Positions 33,925 through 42,312 of a DNA stretch of 53,186 nucleotides are shown here, piece after piece. The notes beneath the pieces are model-generated. The model was not told the origin of the DNA. It did no database searches and saw only the letters and a list, made by a program, of their open reading frames with translations. The translations under genes were made by a program, and so were the position numbers. The stretch lies in the NCBI RefSeq assembly GCF_001639725.1, contig NZ_LTAW01000015.1:1-53186 (forward strand), given 5' to 3'. This DNA comes from Marinomonas atlantica (lineage in GTDB: Bacteria; Pseudomonadota; Gammaproteobacteria; Pseudomonadales; Marinomonadaceae). Position 1 is the stretch's first letter, and each line of letters opens with the position of its first letter.

Positions 33925-34995
33925 ATGACAGCAATGCCACCCAATAAAATGTTAAAAGAACTCAAATTAAGCAATATCGCAGTGGGTTACCAAGGTATAC
34001 CTGTGGTGCAAGAGGCTAACTTTCGAATTGTCGAAGGCCAGATAGGTTGCTTACTCGGGCCAAGCGGTTGCGGTAAGTCGACTTTACTACGTGCCATTGC
34101 CGGTTTTGAGCCGCTTATGGGCGGTGAAATTACACTTGATAATGAAGTGTTGTCCTCTCCAACGAAAATACTGAGCCCTGAAAAGCGTAGCATTGGTATG
34201 GTCTTTCAAGACATTGCCTTATTTCCGCATTTAACTATTGGCGCCAATATTGCGTTTGGCCTAAAAGGCTGGTCGAAAAAAGAGGTTCAGGCTCGCATTG
34301 AGTACTTGCTCGAACTTGTAGGTTTAGAGGGTTATAACGAACGCTATCCACACTCCTTGTCAGGTGGGCAGCAACAGCGTGTTGCATTGGCCCGTGCTAT
34401 TGCACCAAAACCAAAACTCTTACTAATGGATGAGCCGTTCTCAGGGCTTGATGCGAAGCTGCGAGAAGAGCTTGTACCTGATATTCGTGCCATCTTGCAG
34501 CATGAAAAAGTGGGTGCGATTCTTGTGTCACATGATCAAGCGGAAGCGTTTGCGATGGCGGATCAGGTCGCAATCATGGAAGCTGGGCGTATTTTACAAG
34601 TTGGAACGCCCTACGAGATTTACCATGAGCCAGCCTCTCGCTTTGTTGCCATGTTTATTGGCCAGGGTGACTTCTTGCCAGCTGTTGTGTGTGGTGATAA
34701 CTGCGTGCATTCAGATCTAGGTGAGATTCATGGTGATATGGATCATGGCTTTAAGTCTGGTGCGAAAGTGGACTTACTGGTTCGCCCTGATGACATTTTG
34801 CACGATGATGACAGTGCTTTCAAAGGCCTAATTGTCAGTAAATGGTTCCGTGGGTCTTACTTTTTATATCGTGTGAAATTGCCATCTGGAAAAGTAACTT
34901 ATTGCTTTGCGTCGTCGCATCACAACCATTCTGTAGGCCAAGAAATTGGCCTAAGCGTCAATTTAGATCACCTAGTGATGTTTCCTACGAATTGA
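33925..34995 (+). CDS. fbpC: Ferric iron ABC transporter ATP-binding protein FbpC
   Basis: 356 aa from ATG 33925, supported by GAGG 6 bp upstream; ATG 33913 is an alternative. ATPase motifs: Walker A GPSGCGKST, Q-loop GMVFQDIALFPH, signature LSGGQQQR, Walker B LLLMDEPFSGLDA, switch His in VSHDQAEA. A C-terminal TOBE-like regulatory region follows (about 250-356). It energises FbpB. A long palindromic terminator follows. Confidence 0.94.
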   Translation: MTAMPPNKMLKELKLSNIAVGYQGIPVVQEANFRIVEGQIGCLLGPSGCGKSTLLRAIAGFEPLMGGEITLDNEVLSSPTKILSPEKRSIGMVFQDIALFPHLTIGANIAFGLKGWSKKEVQARIEYLLELVGLEGYNERYPHSLSGGQQQRVALARAIAPKPKLLLMDEPFSGLDAKLREELVPDIRAILQHEKVGAILVSHDQAEAFAMADQVAIMEAGRILQVGTPYEIYHEPASRFVAMFIGQGDFLPAVVCGDNCVHSDLGEIHGDMDHGFKSGAKVDLLVRPDDILHDDDSAFKGLIVSKWFRGSYFLYRVKLPSGKVTYCFASSHHNHSVGQEIGLSVNLDHLVMFPTN

Positions 34996-35002
34996 GTGGG
35001 CG

Positions 35003-35043
35003 CCAAACTTAAAAAAGCACCTCAGGTGCTTTTTTAAGTTTGG
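35003..35043. terminator. Bidirectional terminator between fbpC and the HDOD gene
   Basis: A perfect palindrome with 20-bp arms (left half CCAAACTTAAAAAAGCACCT, centre base 35023). The core GCACCT/AGGTGC is flanked by A6 and T6 tracts, so it can work in both directions between these convergent genes. Confidence 0.93.
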
Positions 35044-35046
35044 GGA

Positions 35047-35913
35047 TTAAAGATTACCAATACCTTGTTCGCGGCATGTATCGATAATACCTTCGAAGTC
35101 ATATTCGGTGAGCGATAAATGCTCTAATGCAAAGTGTCCGATTTGCATCCACTCGTAATCTTCAGCGGCTTTCCCTAAGTGTTTATAGGTTGTGCTGATG
35201 TGCTCTGCCATTTTCAAAATAGACATAAAGGTAAGATACTTACTGTCGCCAGCAATACGTTCATTGTAGAGCTTTTGCGCACGGTGATGATGAGCAATGA
35301 CGTAACAACAGGCTTTGGGTAAGGCCCAAGATTTTGCCAGATAGTAACCTACAACCGAGTGATTGGTCCGGAAGGTACGGTTTTCAATATCAGTGAGTTC
35401 AAAGTCATAACTTTGATAGCCTTCTTCTAACACTGCTTTGTAGCCTTTAAAGCGGCTCATCATAAGCGGAATACCTGCATTGTGGAACAAACCTAACGCA
35501 TAACATTCGTCTTGATACTTAAAACCAATTTGATGGGCGATACTAGAACAGACGGCTGCAACATCCATCGCGTTGTCCCAAAAGTTATGCATTTCCTCAA
35601 TAGCACCATCGGAGAGTTCTCCTTTGACCGCTAAGCCATTCACAATATTTGAGACAGAATGTATACCCAGCATCATCACTGCTTGTTGAATAGAGGATAT
35701 TTTACGGGGTAATCCGTAATAAGCCGAGTTCACAAATTTAAGTACGGCGGCGGATAAGCCAACATCTTGCGAGATGATTTGTGCGATGCGGTTCATATCC
35801 GGCTCTGGCATCGCTTGTTCCATATGTAGGTCTACCATGACCTGCGGCTGTGGCGGAATAGCGATCCCCTGAAGCACGCGTTTGAGTTGATCGTCATTTA
35901 TACCAGTAGACAT
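35047..35913 (-). CDS. HDOD domain signalling protein
   Basis: 288 aa. The HDOD domain fills about residues 10-215: IAIPPQPQVMVDL, IISQDVGLSAAVLKFVNSAYYGLPRKISSIQQAVMMLGIHSVSNIV (pattern typical of HDOD), and LFHNAGIPLMM in place of an HD metal site. HDOD domains resemble HD phosphohydrolases but usually lack activity and act as signalling scaffolds, often together with c-di-GMP proteins. The C-terminal 70 residues have no known domain. It is a single gene, divergent from rlmI. Confidence 0.85.
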   Translation of the reverse strand: MSTGINDDQLKRVLQGIAIPPQPQVMVDLHMEQAMPEPDMNRIAQIISQDVGLSAAVLKFVNSAYYGLPRKISSIQQAVMMLGIHSVSNIVNGLAVKGELSDGAIEEMHNFWDNAMDVAAVCSSIAHQIGFKYQDECYALGLFHNAGIPLMMSRFKGYKAVLEEGYQSYDFELTDIENRTFRTNHSVVGYYLAKSWALPKACCYVIAHHHRAQKLYNERIAGDSKYLTFMSILKMAEHISTTYKHLGKAAEDYEWMQIGHFALEHLSLTEYDFEGIIDTCREQGIGNL

Positions 35914-36029
35914 TGGAGCCTCTTTTTTTTGAATCTACTTAATGAAAAGATCACGAAATACACCATTATCGTAGAAATCCAACACTGAACAATTATAATA
36001 GCGTTTTTTACGTAACCTTGGTGAGAATT

Positions 36030-37226
36030 TTGAGTGTAATTAGGTTAAAAGGGCAAGCGGACAGAAGACTTCGTGCTGGCCATCAGTGGATTTATAGCAA
36101 TGAAGTGAACATGGATGCGACGCCTTTAAAGCAGTTTAATGCTGGAGATCAAGTAATTGTTGAAACGGCCCAAGGTAAACCTTTGGGTGTAGCAATGATT
36201 AACCCTAATACACTGATCTGTGGTCGTTTGATTAGCCGTAGCGTTGATACAGTGTTAAACAAATCGACTCTTATTCATCGATTGAAAATTGCGTTGTCGT
36301 TGCGTGATATGACATACCCTGAGCCATACTATCGCTTGGTTTTTGGTGACTCAGATGGCTTATCTGGTCTGGTTGTCGATCGCTTTGCTGATATTCTAGT
36401 GGTACAAATCTCTACTGCTGGCATTGAACGTATTAAAGACGAAGTCATTGAGGCGTTGCAAGAAGTGGTTAAGCCAAGCGCCATTTTGATGAAAAACGAT
36501 GGCAAAATGCGCAATGTTGAAGGGTTAGATACCTACGTTGAAGAAGTGTTTGGTCATGTGCCAGAAGTCGTTTATTTAAAAGAGAACGACGTACTTTTCC
36601 AAGCGCCGGTTTGGGACGGTCAAAAAACTGGTTGGTTTTACGACCATCGTGAAAACCGCAAAACCATGCAAACCTTCTGTTCAGGTAAGCGTGTTTTAGA
36701 CGTGTTCTCTTACGTGGGCGGTTGGGGTGTCCAAGCTGCTGCAGCCGGTGCCACGGATGTGACTTTCATAGATGCTTCGGAAGCGGCACTTGATCATGCG
36801 GATGCGAACCTTGTTTTAAACCAGTACGAAGGTGAATCCAATCTGTTACAAGGGGATGCATTTGAAGCGATGCAGTCTTTGATCGAAGAGAAACAACGTT
36901 TTGATGTCGTCGTTATGGATCCTCCAGCATTTATTGCACGCCGTAAAGACATCAAAGCTGGAGAAGGGGCTTATCATCGCGCAAATCAATTAGCGATGCG
37001 ATTGGTTGCAAAAGGTGGCATTCTTGTATCTGGCTCATGTTCAATGCATTTAGAAACGAGCCGTTTGCATGATATCGTGCGCAGTAATAGTCGTCAGCTA
37101 GAGCGCTTCTCTCAGTTAGTCTACCGCGGTACGCAAGCACCTGATCATCCGGTACATCCTGCGATTCCTGAAACAGAGTACCTAAAAGCACTGTTCTATC
37201 GAATACATAACAATATGGGCTTATAG
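36030..37226 (+). CDS. rlmI: 23S rRNA (cytosine1962-C5)-methyltransferase RlmI-like
   Basis: 398 aa from a TTG start at 36030, giving MSVIRLKGQADRRLRAGHQW, like Pseudomonas homologues. GGTGA (36020-36024) at 5 bp is a good ribosome binding site and excludes the slightly longer starts, which overlap it. A PUA domain (about 1-80) precedes the Rossmann methyltransferase: GWFYDHRENRKTM, VLDVFSYVGGWGVQAAAAGA, and the catalytic motif VMDPPAFI. It methylates 23S rRNA using S-adenosylmethionine. A terminator follows. Confidence 0.9.
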   Translation: MSVIRLKGQADRRLRAGHQWIYSNEVNMDATPLKQFNAGDQVIVETAQGKPLGVAMINPNTLICGRLISRSVDTVLNKSTLIHRLKIALSLRDMTYPEPYYRLVFGDSDGLSGLVVDRFADILVVQISTAGIERIKDEVIEALQEVVKPSAILMKNDGKMRNVEGLDTYVEEVFGHVPEVVYLKENDVLFQAPVWDGQKTGWFYDHRENRKTMQTFCSGKRVLDVFSYVGGWGVQAAAAGATDVTFIDASEAALDHADANLVLNQYEGESNLLQGDAFEAMQSLIEEKQRFDVVVMDPPAFIARRKDIKAGEGAYHRANQLAMRLVAKGGILVSGSCSMHLETSRLHDIVRSNSRQLERFSQLVYRGTQAPDHPVHPAIPETEYLKALFYRIHNNMGL

Positions 37227-37243
37227 TCCTGTTGATACTAGAA

Positions 37244-37268
37244 AACGCAGCCTCGGCTGCGTTTTTTT
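37244..37268 (+). terminator. Intrinsic terminator after rlmI
   Basis: AACGCAGCC/GGCTGCGTT stem with a TC loop (37244-37263), followed by a T tract. It reaches the stop codon of the convergent Crp/Fnr-type gene. Confidence 0.9.
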
Positions 37269-37860
37269 AAGGGAGGTTGTTTTGTAATTGTTTTCTTATG
37301 CGGCTTAAAGCAATAGGGGTAATCCCAATATAGGATGCAATTTGTTGTTTGGGTAATGTGTCTTTTAATTCAGAGAAATCTCGGCAAAAATCCAAGTATC
37401 GCTGCGTCGCAGAATATTTCACCATGGCATGCTCTTTTTGTTCCTTGGCAATAAAGATACTTTCTAAGAACTTAATATAGGCTTGAGTAAACGCTAGATC
37501 TTGACTCATTTGTTGATAAAAGGATTGCCATGAAAATGAAAAGGCAACACTGTCCACAACAGCCTCAATACTAAAAGATGCAGGCTGAGCAAGCGTCAGT
37601 GCACGAGTCGAACCTACCAGCTTAGGCGCTTTGGCCAATGTTTGAGTGTATTCTTTGCCACTTTCGGAGAGGCTGTAATAACGCACTAAACCACGGCTCA
37701 GAAAAAACATATTTGCGCTTGCCTCACCTTGATTTAATATGCATTCCCCTTTACTAAGTGAATGCACTTTGATCTCAAGCGCCAAAGAATCCCAATGAAT
37801 ACCTTGTTGATACTGGTCGAAAAAGTGCATCAGTTGATGCGTCAAATATTGTTTGTCCAT
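37267..37860 (-). CDS. Crp/Fnr-type regulator with cyclic-nucleotide-like domain
   Basis: 197 aa. A cupin-like effector domain occupies about residues 15-125 (SLSKGECILNQGEASANMFFLSRGLVRYYSLSESGKEYTQTL-type layout). A linker helix and a short C-terminal helix-turn-helix follow (KQQIASYIGITPIALSRIRKQL, about 170-193). The effector domain lacks the RxAS cAMP motif and the cysteines of FNR, so the ligand is unknown. It starts 4 bp after the EamA gene in the same direction and may control its own cluster. Confidence 0.85.
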   Translation of the reverse strand: MDKQYLTHQLMHFFDQYQQGIHWDSLALEIKVHSLSKGECILNQGEASANMFFLSRGLVRYYSLSESGKEYTQTLAKAPKLVGSTRALTLAQPASFSIEAVVDSVAFSFSWQSFYQQMSQDLAFTQAYIKFLESIFIAKEQKEHAMVKYSATQRYLDFCRDFSELKDTLPKQQIASYIGITPIALSRIRKQLQNNLP

Positions 37861-37864
37861 ATCT

Positions 37865-38761
37865 CTATTCCGAGAGTGTTGTCTGATGACTGTCTATCAT
37901 TAGGATTGCCAGTAGCACCATAAAAGTACCGATCACGAAACCATAAGAAAAGAGCAATATGGCTTCGCTTTGTGTGGCTTGATAAATAGCCACCCAAATC
38001 GGTATGGTATAGCTAAACGCCAGTAGACGTGATGCGCCCCCATAACGAATAACGAGTTGTTGCAGCACAAAGGTGAGTAGCGTCGTAAACAGTGTCAAAT
38101 AGATAAGTAGTAGCCAAAATTTAGAGGCTTGCCAAGCGACATGACTTAAATCGCCCCAAGTTAGGGTAATTGGAATGAGCCAAGCCGAGCCAAACAGCAT
38201 GATTCTATAAGCGCCTTCAAAAGCGGCGACGTGTCCTCCCCAGTGCTGCACACTAATGATATGTAAAGCCAATAATCCACACGCGATAAAATAAATGGCA
38301 TCGCCAATATGCCAGACCATTTGACCTTCGCGAGTAAAGACTAAGACACTGATTGCACCAGCGGATCCAATCATATACCCCAGCCAATGTTTGAACGACG
38401 TGCGCTGACCAAAAGCGAACATTAGCATGGCACCTAATAACGGTACGAAAGTATACATGACCGAGGTATTCAAAGAGGACGTTGTTTTCAAAGCGGTAAA
38501 AAGTCCAATGAAGAACCCGACTAAGGACCCGCTTATCAGTAAATAGCGAAGCGTTAAAATAGGCGATTTGAACACGGTTATCAGAGAGCTTTTAGTCGAA
38601 CGTTGGATGAAAAAGTAGATTGGCGACATGACTAGCAGCGCTAAGGTAAAGCGCAGCCCTGTTGTCGCCAGAGGCGACGCGTAGGGGGTGATATAGGCTG
38701 AGGCAATAAAAGATGAAGCCATCAACCCAGCCCAAAGCAACGCCACTAGAATAGAATGCAT
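37865..38761 (-). CDS. EamA/DMT family transporter
   Basis: 298 aa with ten predicted transmembrane helices in two EamA repeats (about 1-135 and 145-290). The first repeat shows SFIASAYITPYASPLATTGLRF, the usual EamA loop with substrate-path residues. These drug/metabolite transporters generally export amino acids or small metabolites across the inner membrane. It sits between the N-acetyltransferase gene (11 bp) and the regulator gene (3 bp), so a role in exporting the product of the cluster is plausible. Confidence 0.85.
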   Translation of the reverse strand: MHSILVALLWAGLMASSFIASAYITPYASPLATTGLRFTLALLVMSPIYFFIQRSTKSSLITVFKSPILTLRYLLISGSLVGFFIGLFTALKTTSSLNTSVMYTFVPLLGAMLMFAFGQRTSFKHWLGYMIGSAGAISVLVFTREGQMVWHIGDAIYFIACGLLALHIISVQHWGGHVAAFEGAYRIMLFGSAWLIPITLTWGDLSHVAWQASKFWLLLIYLTLFTTLLTFVLQQLVIRYGGASRLLAFSYTIPIWVAIYQATQSEAILLFSYGFVIGTFMVLLAILMIDSHQTTLSE

Positions 38762-38772
38762 AATGGCTTCCT

Positions 38773-39591
38773 TTAGTTTTTCGTAATTTCTAGTTTCGGG
38801 GCGATATGATGAGTATATAGAAATTCACAAAGCTCGGGTTCGATACAGAGATCAAAGGTGTTTCGGAGTATTCCACATAATTTCTCCGGCGAATCAATAA
38901 TTGAGACAGATTCAGAAGATTCTGTGGCATGTTTAAATCTTTGATTGGCGAGAGAGAATGTTTCCGTAGGTGTTTTCTGACTTACCACAACATTATTTAC
39001 AAATACGGCGGATGCATGTTTATGCGAGTAAAAATGTCCGACTTCGCAGTCCGCATCACTGTACTGAGCAAGATCAAAACGGTACAAGATGAAAGGCTCG
39101 CCTTCTTTAAGTAACAGTAATTCGTACTCATTGTGATTGGTGGCTCGAATTTGGTAATACTCAAGTCCTGCTTTTTGAGGTGTATTACGGTTGAAAGCAA
39201 TGGGTAAAATAGGGCACGTCGCACCAAATCCAACATCCACTAAATATGTTTCCCCCGCACACTCAACGATGGTCAATCGATGCGTTCTAGGTACCGGTCG
39301 TTCGTTGTTATTAATGACTTTTGCCAGAACCAAACGGACATTGAAGCCCCATTCGGCAAGTGCTTCATAGGCGATTTTGTTATGTTCAAAGCAGTAGCCT
39401 CCTGCACCGCGCTGAACGACTTTTTTAAGTATGGATTGACTGTCTAGTGATAGATCTTTGTGTAGTAAAACGGCTAAGTTGTTAAATGTGAAACGCTCAA
39501 TATGATGCACTGTAAAAGCGTTTAAAAAGTCTAAATTAGGCTCTTGAGGACGAGCCAGATTTAGCGCTTTTAAATAGTCGGTGTAAGTCAT
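38773..39591 (-). CDS. Arylamine N-acetyltransferase
   Basis: 272 aa, the family length. The catalytic triad is visible: Cys67 in RGAGGYCFEHN, His104 in PRTHRLTIV and Asp119 in YLVDVGFG. NAT enzymes move acetyl from acetyl-CoA to aromatic amines, hydroxylamines and hydrazines by a ping-pong mechanism. It lies 13 bp behind the nitroreductase gene, whose products could be its substrates. The C-terminal domain is complete (to residue 272). Confidence 0.93.
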   Translation of the reverse strand: MTYTDYLKALNLARPQEPNLDFLNAFTVHHIERFTFNNLAVLLHKDLSLDSQSILKKVVQRGAGGYCFEHNKIAYEALAEWGFNVRLVLAKVINNNERPVPRTHRLTIVECAGETYLVDVGFGATCPILPIAFNRNTPQKAGLEYYQIRATNHNEYELLLLKEGEPFILYRFDLAQYSDADCEVGHFYSHKHASAVFVNNVVVSQKTPTETFSLANQRFKHATESSESVSIIDSPEKLCGILRNTFDLCIEPELCEFLYTHHIAPKLEITKN

Positions 39592-39604
39592 TGTTATTCA
39601 GCTC

Positions 39605-40228
39605 CTACGCTAAGAATTGAACAAGATCTTGGCTTGGAATACGAACTTTTGTTGGAAGTTCAAGCGAGTCGTTTCGGTAGCCAACAGCGCAAATGACGCA
39701 GGTGTTCAAACCTTGGTTTTCAAACCCCAAAAGCTGATTAAATGCCTCTATGTCGAAGCCAGTCATAGGGCATGTGTCGATGCTTTGTGTGGCTGCTTCT
39801 GTTAACAAAGAACCCAGAGCGATATAAGCTTGCTGCTGCGCCCAGTTTTGTTGCTCTTGATGGCTTTTAGCTGCTATTGCAGATTTAATGTGATCAGAAT
39901 AACCATCGAGACTGCCTATCTCGGCTCCTGTTTGCTCATAGTAGTGTTGAAAGTATTGATCAACGAGCTCATCACCAATCTTAGTTTGATGAGCGAATAC
40001 AATTAAATGTGAGCATTCGTGTAGTTGGGGTTGATTAAACGTATGCTTAGCAAGTTGTTTAAGTAGGATTGGGTTTTCTATTACCCATACCTGATAAGGT
40101 TGTAAACCGTAAGAAGAGACGGAAAGTCTGGCCGCTTCCGTTAGGTCAGCAATGTGTGCTTTGGAAACTTTCTTGCTGGAAAAGTGCTTTAATGAATGCC
40201 GCCATTTCAAGGCTGGAAGAGTAGTCAT
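39605..40228 (-). CDS. Nitroreductase family FMN oxidoreductase
   Basis: 207 aa. NfsB/NfnB-like layout: WRHSLKHFSSKKVS with RHS-type FMN phosphate contacts, AARLSVSSYGLQPYQVWVIEN, and a late segment IDTCPMTGFDIEAFNQLLGFENQGL. FVQ-like ends and GYRNDSLELPTKVR close the FMN site. The family reduces nitro groups, quinones or flavins with NAD(P)H. It is the first gene of the four-gene minus-strand cluster. Confidence 0.88.
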   Translation of the reverse strand: MTTLPALKWRHSLKHFSSKKVSKAHIADLTEAARLSVSSYGLQPYQVWVIENPILLKQLAKHTFNQPQLHECSHLIVFAHQTKIGDELVDQYFQHYYEQTGAEIGSLDGYSDHIKSAIAAKSHQEQQNWAQQQAYIALGSLLTEAATQSIDTCPMTGFDIEAFNQLLGFENQGLNTCVICAVGYRNDSLELPTKVRIPSQDLVQFLA

Positions 40229-40296
40229 GACTGTTTACCTCTGAATTAATAAGTAAGTTCAGTCACTTTAGCCAGCTTTTAACTGAAAATAATTAA

Positions 40297-40335
40297 CCTA
40301 AGTTTAGTACCCTAAAAATTTTACCTAAATTTAAA
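40297..40335. promoter_or_regulatory. Three direct repeats of a CCTAA-TTTA motif upstream of the nitroreductase cluster
   Basis: CCTAAGTTTA (40297), CCTAAAAATTTTA (40311) and CCTAAATTTA (40324) occur 14 and 13 bp apart. They lie in the divergent spacer (40,229-40,415) between the nitroreductase cluster and the lipoprotein gene. Each unit is partly palindromic (TAAATTTA). Repeats at roughly one-and-a-quarter helical turns can bind a regulator; the Crp/Fnr-type protein of the cluster is the obvious candidate. The AT-rich setting makes chance recurrence possible. Confidence 0.4.
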
Positions 40336-40415
40336 GTCACGCTAAGATCCGCAACAATCAAGTTTTTGATGTTTGTAAAACCTGTGGCGAAGCCACCTAC
40401 ACGGAGTAATAGAAA

Positions 40416-40916
40416 ATGAAACGGTTAATTGGGCTGCTTGCCCTGTTGCTGATGTTGCCACTAGTCGGATGTGCATCCAAGACAGTTACGCCACTAGAAG
40501 TAGGTACAAAAGTAACGTTGAAAGGAATAGAGAATCAGTACGGCGAACCGTTTAAAAACCAAAATTCAATGCAGGCACTTATGTTTGTAGAAGGAATGTC
40601 AGCCAAAGAAGTGCTTCAAAGTGCGCTTGATAGGCTTGATAAGAGCTGTTTGGATGAAGGAAAGTTAGTTTACCTTGCTGATATCAGTGGTATGCCGAGT
40701 TTGATTTCAAAGATGGTGGCAGTACCTAAAATGCGTACTTATGATTATCCTATCTGGCTTGATCGAGAAGGGGATATATCTGCGACGCTTCCAAGTAAAG
40801 AGGGCCATGTTTCGTTGCTTAGTATTAATAAGCAAGTAGTGACGTCTGCAAGCTTCTACGCTAACAATAATACGTTGTCTCAAGCACTGATTAATGAGTG
40901 TGGCATTGAGCGCTAG
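40416..40916 (+). CDS. Putative lipoprotein of unknown function
   Basis: 166 aa with a lipoprotein signal (MKRLIGLLALLLMLPLVGC, Cys19). The mature part has alternating strands and helices (QALMFVEGMSAKEVLQSALDRL, KLVYLADISGMPSLI, YPIWLDREGDISATLPSKEGHVSLLSI) that suggest a thioredoxin-like fold without the CxxC motif. That fold guess is inference from the order of elements. ATG is preceded by CGGAG. It stands alone between the nitroreductase cluster and a bidirectional terminator. Confidence 0.7.
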   Translation: MKRLIGLLALLLMLPLVGCASKTVTPLEVGTKVTLKGIENQYGEPFKNQNSMQALMFVEGMSAKEVLQSALDRLDKSCLDEGKLVYLADISGMPSLISKMVAVPKMRTYDYPIWLDREGDISATLPSKEGHVSLLSINKQVVTSASFYANNNTLSQALINECGIER

Positions 40917-40929
40917 CGAATACTGAACA

Positions 40930-40967
40930 ATCATAAAAAACGCAGCATCGACTGCGTTTTTTATGAT
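40930..40967. terminator. Bidirectional terminator
   Basis: ATCATAAAAAACGCAG (40930-40945) pairs with CTGCGTTTTTTATGAT (40952-40967) around CATCGA. A6/T6 tracts flank the CGCAG core, so it serves both the lipoprotein gene and the convergent HAD gene. Confidence 0.92.
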
Positions 40968-40975
40968 GATAGAGA

Positions 40976-41641
40976 CTACATAGAATTGCCACGTAGAGAA
41001 ATATGTGGCCAGCCGCGCTCTTTTGCGATCTCTGTTAAGGTCGGGTCAGCGTCTACAGCAATAGGGTGTTCAACCAATTCAAGCAAAGGTAAATCATTGC
41101 GAGAGTCGCTATAGAAATAACTGCCTTCCATAGAATGACCAGTTTCTTTTAGCCAATCATTTAAGCGAGTTACCTTACCTTCTTGGAAGCTCGGGATACC
41201 GACGACATTTCCCGTGTATTGATCATCAATCACTTCCGGGACGGGCGCAATAATGTGATCCATACCGAGAGAATCTGAGATCGGGCCCGTTACAAATTGA
41301 TTTGTCGCGGTAATCAATAACAAAAAATGACCTTGGTCTTTGTGAAACTTCAGTAGTTTAGAGGCTTCTTCTTGCATCATCGGACGTACTTTTACATCCA
41401 TAAACTCTTGATGTAATGCGTCACGCTCGGCTTTACTGAATTGCGTGAGCGGTTTTAGGCTGAATGCTAAATATTCATAAATATCCAATGCGCCTGCTTG
41501 ATACTGTTGAAAAAAACGATCGTTCGCTTGTTTATAGAGTTTTGTATCAACTAAGCCCTTCTCAACTAGGAACTGCCCCCAGTTGTAGTCACTGTCGCCG
41601 CTTAGCAGCGTTCCGTCTAAGTCAAATATTGCCAGTGTCAC
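40976..41641 (-). CDS. HAD-superfamily phosphatase (subfamily IB, SerB-like)
   Basis: 221 aa from GTG 41641, supported by AGGTGA a few bases upstream; a longer ATG-started frame would add an implausible hydrophobic leader. Motif I is FDLDGTLL, motif II LLLITAT, motif III/IV includes YFYSDSRNDLPLLELV. Phosphoserine-phosphatase-type HAD-IB enzymes of this length are often annotated as SerB-like or histidinol-phosphatase-like; substrate unknown. It is divergent from rppH. Confidence 0.85.
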   Translation of the reverse strand: MTLAIFDLDGTLLSGDSDYNWGQFLVEKGLVDTKLYKQANDRFFQQYQAGALDIYEYLAFSLKPLTQFSKAERDALHQEFMDVKVRPMMQEEASKLLKFHKDQGHFLLLITATNQFVTGPISDSLGMDHIIAPVPEVIDDQYTGNVVGIPSFQEGKVTRLNDWLKETGHSMEGSYFYSDSRNDLPLLELVEHPIAVDADPTLTEIAKERGWPHISLRGNSM

Positions 41642-41775
41642 AGCATCACCTATTAATTGAATTATGTTGCACAGTATAACGGCGGCATTGACAAATAACA
41701 TCCCGATTAATTGTGTGAAACACGGAATTATGGAACAATGATGAGCATTAGTTTTTAGTTATAAGGTGAGACCTC

Positions 41776-42276
41776 GTGATTGATGCAGACGGATACAGAC
41801 CGAATGTAGGCATCATCTTGATGAACGAACGAGGCCAGCTTCTTTGGGCGAGGCGCGTAGGACAAAACGCGTGGCAGTTCCCCCAAGGCGGCATAAAAGC
41901 GGATGAAACACCGGAACAAGCCTTATACCGCGAACTCAAGGAAGAAGTGGGGTTAGAGCCACATCAAGTTGAGATCGTTGGTAGAACCCGAGGCTGGTTG
42001 CGTTACAGGCTTCCTAAGCGAATGCTGCGTCACAATAGCAAACCCTTATGCATCGGACAGAAACAGAAATGGTTTTTGCTTTCCATTCGCTGTGCAGATG
42101 CGTGCGTGTGTGTTGATAGCAGTGATTGTCCAGAGTTTGATGGATGGCGCTGGGTAAGTTATTGGTATCCGTTAGGCCAAGTGGTTGCGTTCAAAAAGGA
42201 TGTCTATCGTCGTGCATTAAAGGAACTCGTTCCCAATGCACACAGATGGTTAAAGCGTACGAAAAAGCCGGCATAA
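41776..42276 (+). CDS. rppH: RNA pyrophosphohydrolase RppH
   Basis: 166 aa from a GTG start, giving [20 protein letters not shown], as in E. coli RppH. The Nudix box [22 protein letters not shown] is complete. RppH removes pyrophosphate from 5' ends of mRNA and thereby starts RNase E decay. The neighbour ptsP lies 36 bp downstream, a conserved rppH-ptsP pairing. Confidence 0.96.
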   Translation: MIDADGYRPNVGIILMNERGQLLWARRVGQNAWQFPQGGIKADETPEQALYRELKEEVGLEPHQVEIVGRTRGWLRYRLPKRMLRHNSKPLCIGQKQKWFLLSIRCADACVCVDSSDCPEFDGWRWVSYWYPLGQVVAFKKDVYRRALKELVPNAHRWLKRTKKPA

Positions 42277-42312
42277 GCTTCGCTTTATCCTGCGCCAGAC
42301 AGTAGAGGATTT

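Noticed and set aside
41642..41701. Upstream ATG extension of the HAD phosphatase
   Set aside because: It would add a hydrophobic leader before the FDLDGT motif, which in this family starts within a few residues of Met; GTG 41641 has a good ribosome site.
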